Positions 27,173 through 35,479 of a stretch of 64,000 nucleotides of DNA are shown piece by piece. The notes under the pieces are model-generated. The model did not search any database. It had not been told where the DNA came from and was given only the letters and a program-made list of their open reading frames with translations. The stretch covers positions 8,222,501 through 8,286,500 of the forward strand of contig NZ_CP048222.1 of the NCBI RefSeq assembly GCF_010119975.1, in the 5' to 3' direction. The translations under genes were made by a program, and so were the position numbers. Position 1 is the stretch's first letter; every line of letters begins with the position of its first letter. This DNA comes from Rhodocytophaga rosea. Its GTDB lineage: Bacteria; Bacteroidota; Bacteroidia; Cytophagales; 172606-1.

Positions 27173-27558
27173 TGGTCAATTATGTTCGCTTACTGTTGTT
27201 GTCTGTATTTATTTCCCTACGATTCAGGTTAAAATCTAAAAGTTTTATAATCAAACAAACATAGCTGTATAACTTCTAGTCTGTTCATCTGTTTTATAGT
27301 TACTAAAGAAATAATTGCTTTTTCTTTACCCTATCTTTACTTTTATTTTGCTTGCCCAAAATAAAAATAACAAAACAAAAGGGCAGCACCAACAAAGCCT
27401 GTTTTACGCTATGTAAAATCATCGCTCAAACCTCCGGCCTGCACACAAGGCAAAACCGGCCACACTGTTGCTGCACCATCCACCGCACAATTATGCAGTC
27501 ACACTTTGTTGTAAATTATATCTTATTGAATAAAATAATCCATATTAATCCAGGAGAA
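27173..27558. repeat. Intergenic region with a dispersed repeat (TTTTGCTTGCCCAAAA type)
   Basis: About 27335-27480 resembles the region at 333-450: TTTACTTTTATTTTGCTTGC, CCAAAATAAAAATAACAAAA, AAAGGGCAGC and GCCTGTTTTACGC, then CAAACCTCCGGCCTGCACAC. The open frame through it is not convincing as a gene. The remainder is AT-rich, without other features. Confidence 0.5.
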
Positions 27559-28728
27559 CTACTTACCTGAATAAAATTGCCTGATATCATTTACTAATAA
27601 GTCGGGTACTTCCATGGCCGGAAAATGGCATCCTCTATCATAAAAGGCCCATCTGTCTGGTTCGCCCATCAATGATACTAATTTCTTCAATAAAGATTCA
27701 TCTTGTTTTTTTCCAAAGCAAGCAATTCCTGATTGAACTTTCGGTGGTGTCCATTGACTGGCTGCCTGTGCGTGATCGTCGCCCCAGTTAAAAGCCATGC
27801 TCATGTTTTCAGCCATAATTTCTGCACTTGATGCGCCAAGCTGATTAAACCAATATAGCGAAACATTGGTCAAAAGCTGGTCAATATTTACGGCATTTTC
27901 CGGTAAAACCGTATCAGCATCCGTCCATTCTTTATATTTTTCAAGCATCCAGGCCAACTGCCCGATGGGGCTATCCGATAAACAGATCCCAATGGTATGC
28001 GGTCTGGTAGCCTGGATTTCCAGATAGGCTGTTCCTTCTTTTTTGTATTGTTTCATCCACGCCAGCCTCTCTTTTTCGTTTTCGGTAAAAAATGAGTTAT
28101 CTGAAGGAAACATGCCAAGTCCGGCTACGGCAAAAAAATCTGAATTAATATGAGTTCCAATCAGGTTGTAAGCCGCAATACCCGACATAATTCCGACAAT
28201 GCCTGCCCCCATATCGCCGCCATGAACCGCAAATTTTTCATACCCTAATTGCTTCATTAAAGTTGTAAAAGCGCTTGCAATCCGAAACATATTCCAGCCT
28301 TTTTCTTTTACCGGGACTGAAAAACCGAATCCCGGAATGGAGGGAATCACCAGATCAAAGGCTAACTGGTTGCTGTCTTCTGGGTTTGTAAGCGGTTCGA
28401 TCACCTGCATAAAATCTGCAAATGATCCAGGCCAGCCATGAATCAGCATCAGTGGAATAGCATTGGGCTGAGGTGATTTAATATGCAGGTAATGTATATG
28501 TTGATTATCAATTTCGGCGATAAACTGCGGATACTGATTGAGCAAAGCTTCTTGCTTCCGCCAGTCAAATGTATTCAGCCAGTAAGCGGATATCTTTTTT
28601 AAATAATCCGCAGGCACCCCTTTATCCCAGTCCTCTTCCGTGAATGTATTGGTAAAACGGGCATTGGCAAGCCTTTGATTGAGATAGCTAACCTCTTGCT
28701 GTGGAATTTCGATGGTGAATTTTTTCAT
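27559..28728 (-). CDS. Epoxide hydrolase (EHN-type)
   Basis: The ATG at 28726-28728 (MKKFTIEIPQQEVSYLNQRL) gives 389 residues; the longer frame begins upstream without family similarity. The N-terminal EHN domain (about 1-110: RLANARFTNTFTEEDWDKGV, WRKQEALLNQYPQF) precedes an alpha/beta-hydrolase domain. The domain has HGWPGSFADF (oxyanion), GGDMGAG with nucleophile Asp172 and the terminal HFPAMEVPDLL histidine. Family role: opening epoxides to diols, in detoxification or catabolism of aromatic and terpene compounds. The Crp/Fnr-type gene lies 85 bp upstream on the same strand and may regulate it or be co-transcribed. Confidence 0.92.
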   Translation of the reverse strand: MKKFTIEIPQQEVSYLNQRLANARFTNTFTEEDWDKGVPADYLKKISAYWLNTFDWRKQEALLNQYPQFIAEIDNQHIHYLHIKSPQPNAIPLMLIHGWPGSFADFMQVIEPLTNPEDSNQLAFDLVIPSIPGFGFSVPVKEKGWNMFRIASAFTTLMKQLGYEKFAVHGGDMGAGIVGIMSGIAAYNLIGTHINSDFFAVAGLGMFPSDNSFFTENEKERLAWMKQYKKEGTAYLEIQATRPHTIGICLSDSPIGQLAWMLEKYKEWTDADTVLPENAVNIDQLLTNVSLYWFNQLGASSAEIMAENMSMAFNWGDDHAQAASQWTPPKVQSGIACFGKKQDESLLKKLVSLMGEPDRWAFYDRGCHFPAMEVPDLLVNDIRQFYSGK

Positions 28729-28813
28729 GATTTTTGAATTTTGATTATCAAGTTTTGTTGATTCAAAATTCGTCAACCTGCCACCGAAAGACGATAACAA
28801 TTGTTAATAAATG

Positions 28814-29356
28814 CTATCGCCTGTTTCTGATTCTGCTCAGGGAAACAGAAGTTATACCTAAAAAAGAAGCAATGAAATGTTGAGGCACTCTTTGAAGGAT
28901 CATGGGGTACTGTTCTAATAATTCTTGATACCGTTGTTCGGGGCTGTTTTTTATTCTGGATAAAAAAAGTTTTTCTATGTATAAAAGCCGTTGCAGGGTT
29001 TGTTCTTCCAGTTCCTGTTTGATCAAAAGCGAATTTTCAATAATAGTTAGATAGTCTTTTTTAGTGAGCGATTGCACAACAGATGGTTCAAGGCTTTCAA
29101 TGGCATACAAACTCGGTTGATTGTATCTGAAACTTTCGGCAGAGGAAATGCCCTCGCCCTCAAAGAAAAACTGAAAGGTTATATCTTTTCCATGGTTATT
29201 AAAAGAAAGCCGGAAACAACCTTTTTCAATAAAGTAAACTTTCCTGGCGATTTCTCCTTCCCTCAATAAAATCTTTCTGGCCGGAATTTCTTCCCGCTTA
29301 AATAAGTAGCTGAATCTTTGCCATTCTGATTGTATATTTGTTAGCTGATCTATCAT
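28814..29356 (-). CDS. Crp/Fnr-family transcriptional regulator
   Basis: A 180-residue regulator. An N-terminal cyclic-nucleotide-type beta-barrel spans about residues 18-115 (RKILLREGEIARKVYFIEKG, FQFFFEGEGISSAESF), followed by a dimer helix (LTIIENSLLIKQELEEQTLQ) and a winged-helix part ending HFIASFLGITSVSLSRIRNR. No cysteine cluster for an Fe-S sensor is present, so it is not a true FNR. It belongs to the short Bacteroidota Crp-like group that often sits beside a single target gene. The neighbouring epoxide hydrolase is the obvious candidate target. Confidence 0.9.
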   Translation of the reverse strand: MIDQLTNIQSEWQRFSYLFKREEIPARKILLREGEIARKVYFIEKGCFRLSFNNHGKDITFQFFFEGEGISSAESFRYNQPSLYAIESLEPSVVQSLTKKDYLTIIENSLLIKQELEEQTLQRLLYIEKLFLSRIKNSPEQRYQELLEQYPMILQRVPQHFIASFLGITSVSLSRIRNRR

Positions 29357-29521
29357 TTGATTCCGGTATCATATTTTGTAATAACCCGGCCTAAGGTAGC
29401 ACAGGCTTTCAGAATACTAACCTTTCAGGCTGGCACTAAGGTTTTATATATCTTCCTGGTACACTTCTTTGTTGATCATCACCTGCAAAACCAATATAAC
29501 TAATGATTACTGACCTATAAA

Positions 29522-31423
29522 CTAATCAAACAGCAGCCAGTTTACGCCAAAAGCAAAGGTACGTTTCAAGCCGGTATAATAGGGAGCTACAAAATAGCCT
29601 GGTTCCGGCAGATCCTGGTTGGCATGCGCCATTTTCACAAACAGCCGTACCCGTTTGATCCGTACATTTACAAACACATCTCCCACAATATACCCAGCTG
29701 CGGTAAAGTCATCCTGCAGGTGAAACTGTCCGGTGGCAGGCATGTAGCCATAGGGTTTATAGGTAGATTTATAATGTACATCTACACCGATCTGTGTTTC
29801 TAATGCACCTTTAAACAGCTCATTCTGGTAATATAAACGCCCGTTGGCAAACTGCTCAGGTATGCGGATAATATCAGGACCAGTTACTTTGGTATACACC
29901 GCCTGAGTTACCAGATGAAATTTTTTCCAGACAAGCCCAAAATTCAGACCCACACTCAGCACCTGTACCGACTTGCTTTCCTGTTGAGGCAGGGCTAGCG
30001 TATCGTAATACACCAGATTTTTGATATTGCTGAAGGTAGCAAAGGGCGAAAAGGTAAGCCAGTTGTTTTTGATATTAAAATAAGCAAAGGTGTTATCCGA
30101 TAAAGTATTCCTGAAATTGGAATTGTCCCAGATAAAATGATTGTTTTGAATCTGCTGCTGTATAAAGGTGGGTGAATAATAAATGCGGTGGTGGCCAATA
30201 CGCCAGAACTTGTTTTCATAGACTACCTGAAGGCGGTAATCCCGGAACAAAAGATATTCTGCTTCGGCATGAATCTGGGCACTATCGCTCAGGTTGTAAT
30301 TTATCCATCCCCCAATGAAGTTCTCTGCCCCGGTTCTTTTATCGATATACGCCGGTTTATATCCGACCCGGTAATCCCGCCGCCGGACATAGGCCCGGTA
30401 ATCCAGATTAGCCAAACTGCCTTTCAATCCTACCTGGTTTTCGTGTACCAGGAAACGCATCGAAAGATCAGTAGTATCAGGCCGGAAATAATATCCATCC
30501 GGAGCACTTCGGTAAAAATCCAGACTGCCTATCCTCACATCTGAGCCAGAAGCATCATCCTGCAAACCGGCATCCCGGAAATCATACACATGGCGCATGC
30601 GGTCGAAAATATGGTATACCTGAAATCCTTTGGCAAAAGCATACTGGTGATACAGGTGATAATGGTTCCGGTAATCCCGTGAACGGGCATTGCGCAATAT
30701 TGCCGTTTCCTCCTCATAGGCAAATAAACTATCCGGGGGGGCAGGTGCTCCATTGACAGAATCCTCGCGGATGCCTCCCTGGTCTACCATGCCATGATTT
30801 AAATGAGAGAAATGTGCCAGCAATTGGTAGGTGCTGTCTTTATTTTGATACCTGGTATAGAAGGCAATCGTCTGGTTGTCGCTTTGCCTATCCTCGCGGC
30901 GAGCATAGCCGAATTGCTTGGGAGCTGTAATGCGCTGGTAAGTAAATCCGGCATTCCAGTTAGGCTTAATATTGCGGCTGAAATCGACACCCAGAATTTG
31001 CTGTAGTAATCCCCCTTGCGCATAATACACACTGCTATAAGGCGATTTGGTATCATAATATTTGATTTTATCTGGTGTGTAGGCATACAGGTCATACACA
31101 TTAATGCCAAAATAAGTCCCTATCTGCGTGGGAGGTGTATAGAAAACCGGCCGGATGGCCGTTCCCAGATTGCCCAGGTCCTGGTAGTGGTTGCCATAGC
31201 GGTTGACGAAATTATAATTGTGAAAATTATCTAATACGGTATCTACAGTATAGGCACGGTCTTTATTGGCCAGTATATCTTTTTCCAGCAAAAAACGGGT
31301 AGTGGTGGGGCCATATACTTGCTGGGTAGAATCGTCCAGTATCTGCGCCTGAGCCAGGAAAGGCAATAACAACACGAGCAGGAAAAAGCCGGAAAGCTTA
31401 TATTTTTTCAAAATCACGCGCAA
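29522..31423 (-). CDS. Putative outer-membrane porin (Porin_10 type)
   Basis: A 633-residue protein with a signal peptide (about residues 1-26, ending LAQAQ) and a long run of amphipathic beta-strands. Strand-rich segments such as YQRITAPKQFGYARRED, IAFYTRYQNKDSTYQLLAHF and VFVNVRIKRVRLFVKMAHAN recur to the C-terminal FGVNWLLFD, ending as outer-membrane barrels do. The N-terminal pattern (LEKDILANKDRAYTVDTVLD, FHNYNFVNRYGNHYQDLGN) is that of the Bacteroidota putative porin family. Function: presumably a passive channel. It starts 9 bp after lpxK ends on the same strand, so the two are probably one operon. Confidence 0.88.
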   Translation of the reverse strand: MRVILKKYKLSGFFLLVLLLPFLAQAQILDDSTQQVYGPTTTRFLLEKDILANKDRAYTVDTVLDNFHNYNFVNRYGNHYQDLGNLGTAIRPVFYTPPTQIGTYFGINVYDLYAYTPDKIKYYDTKSPYSSVYYAQGGLLQQILGVDFSRNIKPNWNAGFTYQRITAPKQFGYARREDRQSDNQTIAFYTRYQNKDSTYQLLAHFSHLNHGMVDQGGIREDSVNGAPAPPDSLFAYEEETAILRNARSRDYRNHYHLYHQYAFAKGFQVYHIFDRMRHVYDFRDAGLQDDASGSDVRIGSLDFYRSAPDGYYFRPDTTDLSMRFLVHENQVGLKGSLANLDYRAYVRRRDYRVGYKPAYIDKRTGAENFIGGWINYNLSDSAQIHAEAEYLLFRDYRLQVVYENKFWRIGHHRIYYSPTFIQQQIQNNHFIWDNSNFRNTLSDNTFAYFNIKNNWLTFSPFATFSNIKNLVYYDTLALPQQESKSVQVLSVGLNFGLVWKKFHLVTQAVYTKVTGPDIIRIPEQFANGRLYYQNELFKGALETQIGVDVHYKSTYKPYGYMPATGQFHLQDDFTAAGYIVGDVFVNVRIKRVRLFVKMAHANQDLPEPGYFVAPYYTGLKRTFAFGVNWLLFD

Positions 31424-31432
31424 ATGTAGTAA

Positions 31433-32482
31433 TTACTTAGGAGGTTCGGAGAGGGAGTTTAACACTTTTTCGTTAAAATCCTGCCCTTCTCCAAACAAAA
31501 AACATACCTCAATCGGCAAATACCAGATAGGCAGCCGGGAAATTTGTGCGGCAAAATCCGGATGCATCAGCTTCACATAGTCTTTTTCAGTAACCAGGAT
31601 ATGTTTTGCCTGCACCTGCATAAACTGACTGGAAATTGCATCCAGGTCTTTTGCTGTATAGGTATGATGATCATTCAACGCCATATGGTGAGAAAGCGTA
31701 TAGGTATGCTGTACATACTTTTCCAGAGGCTGTGCATTAGCCAGACCGCTCACGAGTAACACTGGCCCCTGAAATGTTTCAGGTTTGGTATCAAAGCAAA
31801 CCGGCTGCCCATACCGGATCGTGGTAAAATATACTGGTGTAGCTGGTTTTGCATAGCTATTGATTTCCTGAGTAATCGCTTGTTTTTCTGCCTTAGATAA
31901 TCCTTCCGGACATTTACTCACCAGAATCACATCTGCCCTTTTAGCTCCGGCTCTCCGCTCCCGTAATCTGCCGGAAGGCAATACATAATCTCTGTAAAAA
32001 GGCCGGTTATAATCTGACAGCAGGATGGAAAAAGAAGGCTGTACGGCTCTATGCTGGTAGGCATCATCTAAAATGATCACTTCCGGTACAGGCTGCCTGG
32101 ATAAGAGTTCATCAATCGCAGGCACCCGTTTCTCTCCTACTGCCACCTGGATCTGCCCTGTAAACTTTCGGTAAAATTGCATGGGCTCATCGCCAATATC
32201 TCCGGCATGGATACGATCATTTGCCAGGAGAAATCCTTTGGTTTTCCGTCCATACCCCCGGCTTAGCGTTGCGATGCGGTACTTGTCCTTGAGCAGGCGG
32301 ATCAGGTATTCCACATGGGGGGTTTTGCCGGTTCCGCCAACGGTTAAATTTCCCACACTAATAACCGGCACTGGGAAGCGGATGCTTTTTTTGTAGCCTT
32401 CCTCATAGAGCCAGTTTCGGATATCAGTAATTAGCCTGTAAAGCCATGAAAATGGAAAAAGCACAATCTGCAACAGGTTCAT
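31433..32482 (-). CDS. lpxK: Tetraacyldisaccharide 4'-kinase
   Basis: From the ATG at 32480-32482 the protein has 349 residues; a TTG seven codons earlier is an alternative start. The N-terminal membrane-associated helix (MNLLQIVLFPFSWLYRL) and the Walker A motif GNLTVGGTGKT (residues 44-54), followed by TLSRGYGRKTKGF, GDEPMQFYRK, LDDAYQHRAV and GRLRE, are classic LpxK features. It phosphorylates the 4' position of the lipid A disaccharide precursor at the inner face of the inner membrane, an essential late step of lipid A synthesis. It is followed 9 bp later by the porin gene, coupling envelope lipid and outer-membrane protein genes. Confidence 0.96.
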   Translation of the reverse strand: MNLLQIVLFPFSWLYRLITDIRNWLYEEGYKKSIRFPVPVISVGNLTVGGTGKTPHVEYLIRLLKDKYRIATLSRGYGRKTKGFLLANDRIHAGDIGDEPMQFYRKFTGQIQVAVGEKRVPAIDELLSRQPVPEVIILDDAYQHRAVQPSFSILLSDYNRPFYRDYVLPSGRLRERRAGAKRADVILVSKCPEGLSKAEKQAITQEINSYAKPATPVYFTTIRYGQPVCFDTKPETFQGPVLLVSGLANAQPLEKYVQHTYTLSHHMALNDHHTYTAKDLDAISSQFMQVQAKHILVTEKDYVKLMHPDFAAQISRLPIWYLPIEVCFLFGEGQDFNEKVLNSLSEPPK

Positions 32483-32723
32483 GCAAGGAAAATTATCCGG
32501 CAAAACTAAGCGTTTACAGATTCTTTCCTTATGGAAAGGAATTTGTTTTTGCCGAAACTAGAGTTTTCCTTCACAACAGACGACCTATAGCACGATTCAT
32601 CAATAAATCTTATGGAGAGACATTGGTTGCAAACAAACTTCTTTTTATCTTTTGGTGATCGTGTATACCACAAATAATTGCACAAAGGTAAGTGCAGAAA
32701 TTACAATGTCTGTATAGGTGTAG

Positions 32724-33400
32724 TTATACCGATGTTGTGCACCATTTTTTAATGAAAGATAATTTAATATTAGGCGGAGTTTACAAAAGTGAATGGGACG
32801 AGAGGCCATTTAGGATTATCGGAATGGATAACGTTGAAGTATTATACGATTGTTTATGACCAGATGACAACGCTTGGACATTCTCAGGAAATTTTAATAA
32901 GAAGTGCTACTTTTACAGGACATCTAAAGCCTTATTTGAAACAAAATCACGATTTCTCAACAATTTACCTTTGAAACAACAGGAGCAACAGGCTTTTCGA
33001 CCTGATCTGTCAGTGAGATTTGGTAGAACAAAGGAATTGAGATGGAATGATTTCAAGGTTACTGACTATCTTAATTTCGTTGAAATACTAAACAATTTAA
33101 CTGATAAGAGATTTTTGGACCCGAAAATTGACGCGGAGGAAATAGTCTTGATTCCATATGGTCCAAAGGGCGGACTAAAAAAAGGAAAGATAATAAAGGC
33201 AGAAAATTCGAAGTATTTTGAATGTGCCGAGGTGATTTGGAAAGCTAAGAATCTACAGGAAAGTGTCAACAACCACACAAGTGCAGGGATAGGAATATAC
33301 AGGATTGGCTTTGAAAAAAGACTCCCCTCCTTTTACATCGGACAATATCAAGACAGTGCGGGATTATTAACCGAGTAAAACCGGTGCAGAACAACTATAA
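32724..33400. repeat. Imperfect inverted repeats flanking the AT-rich broken gene
   Basis: TTATACCGATGTTGTGCACC (32724-32743) and GGTGCAGAACAACTATAA (33383-33400) are complementary except for a 2-base gap and a few mismatches. They bracket the disrupted gene at 32752-33378 exactly. They could be ends of a small non-autonomous element or cassette; no transposase or integrase lies inside. Confidence 0.45.
32752..33378 (+). pseudogene. AT-rich gene interrupted by an in-frame TGA
   Basis: Starting at ATG 32752 (MKDNLILGGVYKSEWDERPF), one frame runs to the stop at 33376-33378 and would encode 208 residues, except that codon 36 is TGA (32857-32859). The reading continues coherently on both sides: ...VEVLYDCL, stop, PDDNAWTFSGNFNKKCYFYR... 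. A single transition from TGG (Trp) or CGA would create the stop. The remaining part from the TTG at 32971 encodes 135 residues and may not be translated. The family is not recognised; the protein is soluble, with an aromatic-rich N-terminus. Composition is much more AT-rich than lpxK upstream, and inverted repeats flank it, suggesting horizontal gain and decay. Confidence 0.6.
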
Positions 33401-33405
33401 TTCAT

Positions 33406-33436
33406 TTGCCTTTTAATGTTTATTCTGGAAAGGCAA
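33406..33436 (+). terminator. Hairpin after the broken gene
   Basis: TTGCCTTT (33406-33413) and AAAGGCAA (33429-33436) form a perfect 8-bp stem with a 15-base loop, 28 bp after the stop. No T-run follows, so termination is only possible. Confidence 0.4.
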
Positions 33437-33556
33437 CCGCCTTATAGCTAAGCGTTACAAGACGAAAACAATAATGATGCAAAATAAATACACTATTATT
33501 AATACTCCCGATTGTAATAGTTCTTGCAAAGCTGTACCTCAACCACTAAAAACGAT

Positions 33557-34018
33557 ATGGAAGATCACAATAACACAAGTGCAAACACAACATCTCATGA
33601 TACTACCCCAAAGGTGACAGGAATTGGTGGCATTTTCTTTTTTTCTGACAATCCCGAAGAAATGAAAGAATGGTACCGTAAGAACCTGGGACTTGAGACT
33701 AATGAGTATGGTTCAACTTTTGAATTTAGAAACGCAAACCGGCCTGAGGAAATTAACTCTCTTCAATGGAGCCCCTTTAAAAAAGGAAGTGAATATTTCG
33801 CACCTTCCAGAAAGGAATTTATGATTAACTACCGGGTTCAGAATATTGAAGGACTTGTAGACAAACTCAAAGAAAACGGAGTAACTCTACTTGACAATAT
33901 TACGGCTTACGACTATGGAAAATTTGTACATATAATGGATACAGAAGGCAACAAGATCGAACTATGGGAACCTGTTGACAGTGTGCAGACAAATACGGAT
34001 GATCAGGCATTAAAATAA
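33557..34018 (+). CDS. VOC-family (glyoxalase-like) protein
   Basis: The ATG at 33557 (MEDHNNTSANTTSHDTTPKV) gives 153 residues; a TTG at 33524 is less likely. After a polar 20-residue leader comes one VOC module: VTGIGGIFFFSDNPEEMKEW, YRKNLGLETNEYGSTFEFRN, YRVQNIEGLVDKLKENGVTL and YGKFVHIMDTEGNKIELWEP. The final Glu in KIELWEP is the usual metal-binding glutamate. The family includes glyoxalases, dioxygenases and antibiotic-resistance proteins; this short single-module form is typical of unassigned members. It is AT-rich, within the accessory stretch 32.7-35.2 kb. Confidence 0.87.
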   Translation: MEDHNNTSANTTSHDTTPKVTGIGGIFFFSDNPEEMKEWYRKNLGLETNEYGSTFEFRNANRPEEINSLQWSPFKKGSEYFAPSRKEFMINYRVQNIEGLVDKLKENGVTLLDNITAYDYGKFVHIMDTEGNKIELWEPVDSVQTNTDDQALK

Positions 34019-34145
34019 TGGAATAGTTTGAAATAACGGGGACAAAAAAGAAAGCTGAACCCATAACGGCAAATGAATAAAATGTTATCTCTATCAAATA
34101 TATGAGACTGACACCATTCATGCTTCCACCTTACCTTATAACTCT

Positions 34146-34493
34146 ATGAGTCACAACATTCCCTTTCAGGTGATTCAATGGGATACCATTCCCAGGGAGG
34201 AGCATGCAGGAAAAGAGGGATTGGCCTACTGGCAAACGGTTCAGTTCCCCGGCTTACGGATCAGGCTGGTAGAATATGGGCCGGGTTATCTTGCCGATCA
34301 CTGGTGTGAAAAAGGACATATCATCCATTGCCTGGAAGGCTCCTTTGTAAGTGAATTAAAAACCGGGGAAATATTTACTTTACAAAAAGACATGAGTTAT
34401 GTAGTTTCGGATGATCTCAGTTCACACCGCTCTTTTTCAAAAGATGGAGTAAGGCTACTCATAATAGATGGAGACTTTTTGAAAGCAACATAA
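34146..34493 (+). CDS. DHCW-motif cupin-fold protein
   Basis: A 115-residue single-domain cupin. It carries the ADHWCEKGHIIHCLEG segment (about residues 58-73) that defines the small DHCW-motif cupin family, in the place of the usual metal-binding cupin motif 1, followed by GEIFTLQKDMSYVVSDD (motif 2). The biochemical role of this family is not established. Starts 125 bp after the VOC gene and 64 bp before the CPBP-like membrane protein on the same strand. Confidence 0.85.
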   Translation: MSHNIPFQVIQWDTIPREEHAGKEGLAYWQTVQFPGLRIRLVEYGPGYLADHWCEKGHIIHCLEGSFVSELKTGEIFTLQKDMSYVVSDDLSSHRSFSKDGVRLLIIDGDFLKAT

Positions 34494-34557
34494 GATAGCC
34501 GCCTACTTACCGGAAAAGGTTTGCACATAAGAAGTAAATACAATGGTTTTATAATCT

Positions 34558-35235
34558 ATGAAGTCAGATCGTACACATACGGAACCCATTACTCCCATCT
34601 CCGACAAAAGAAGAATAGTTGAAATCATAGCCGTATTGTGTACTGGTGTGGGCAAATTCATTTTCATGGATGCCTTGAACTGGAAATTACCATTTATTAT
34701 CACTGCTATTATAGGCTGGTCAATGTATATTGCCTTTCGCTACTCTCAGCATAAGGGCATACTGGCGTACTGGGGTTTCCGGATGGACAACTTTAAAAAG
34801 GCTTTGCGAAAAGTATTGCCATTTGGCATTGTATCCGTGATTGGCTTCGTTGTAATTGGAGCGATCCAGGGCACACTCAACCCGACCTGGCATATTCTTC
34901 CAATTTTGATCATTTATCCTATCTGGGGAACTATTCAGCAATTTTTACTTATCGGGCTGGTTGCCGGAAACGGCCAGGATTTAAATACTATTTCAATTCC
35001 CAAAATAGTAATCATCTTGCTCGCTGCCCTTTTGTTTGCAGGCGTACACTATCCCAATTACTGGTTAATCGCAGCTACCTTTGTACTGGCCCTTTTTTAT
35101 GGATACATTTATTTACAGGTTCGCAACGTGTACGTATTGGGCTTGTTTCATGGCTGGGTGGATTGTTCTTTTACACAGTTGTTGACCGCGATCCCTTTAT
35201 GGAAGTATTTGGAAAACTGCTTTCCTGAAATATGA
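34558..35235 (+). CDS. CPBP-like intramembrane protein with altered active-site motif
   Basis: A 225-residue protein with about seven transmembrane helices. The second half resembles the CPBP (Abi) intramembrane protease family: IWGTIQQFLLIGL in the place of the EExxxR motif, LLFAGVHYPNY for the FxxxH motif, and VLGLFHGWVD for the last His-containing helix. Histidines are retained but the paired glutamates of motif 1 are replaced by QQ. Family members are metalloproteases (Rce1-like), self-immunity factors or scaffolds. Loss of the glutamates argues against normal proteolysis. It may form a unit with the cupin gene 64 bp upstream. Confidence 0.7.
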   Translation: MKSDRTHTEPITPISDKRRIVEIIAVLCTGVGKFIFMDALNWKLPFIITAIIGWSMYIAFRYSQHKGILAYWGFRMDNFKKALRKVLPFGIVSVIGFVVIGAIQGTLNPTWHILPILIIYPIWGTIQQFLLIGLVAGNGQDLNTISIPKIVIILLAALLFAGVHYPNYWLIAATFVLALFYGYIYLQVRNVYVLGLFHGWVDCSFTQLLTAIPLWKYLENCFPEI

Positions 35236-35250
35236 TTCAATTAAAAAATT

Positions 35251-35400
35251 AAATACGCATTACCGATAACAGCTTTTGCAGGAATCACCTTATACAACCT
35301 TTGGGTCAGCACTGGCCATGCGTGGGTTGTATAGAGTGATGGATGCAAAAGCGGGGCCTGTCCGGCCCTGGAGGACACGGGCATCTCCGCAGAATGTATG
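35251..35400. repeat. Dispersed repeat, copy B (about 150 bp)
   Basis: Homologous to 23096-23250: shares GATAACAGCTTTTGCAG, the CACCTTATACAA segment, TTGGGTCAGCACTGGCC and ATGCAAAA, then diverges towards a GC-rich end (CGGGGCCTGTCCGGCC). Lies 16 bp after the CPBP-like gene, in the same 3' position that copy A has after the efflux operon. Confidence 0.75.
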
Positions 35401-35479
35401 AAATTTATGTACCTGTATAATAACAAATCACATCACATTTAAGAGTATCTTCATAAAAAGCAATCCACCATTACCTGAC

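Noticed and set aside
32446-32658. 70-codon plus-strand frame overlapping the start of lpxK
   Set aside because: Overlaps the lpxK start on the opposite strand with no recognisable features.
33383-33470. Possible integron attC-like site after the AT-rich broken gene
   Set aside because: The expected RYYYAAC and GTTRRRY core sequences are not present at the right places; only imperfect inverted repeats are supported.
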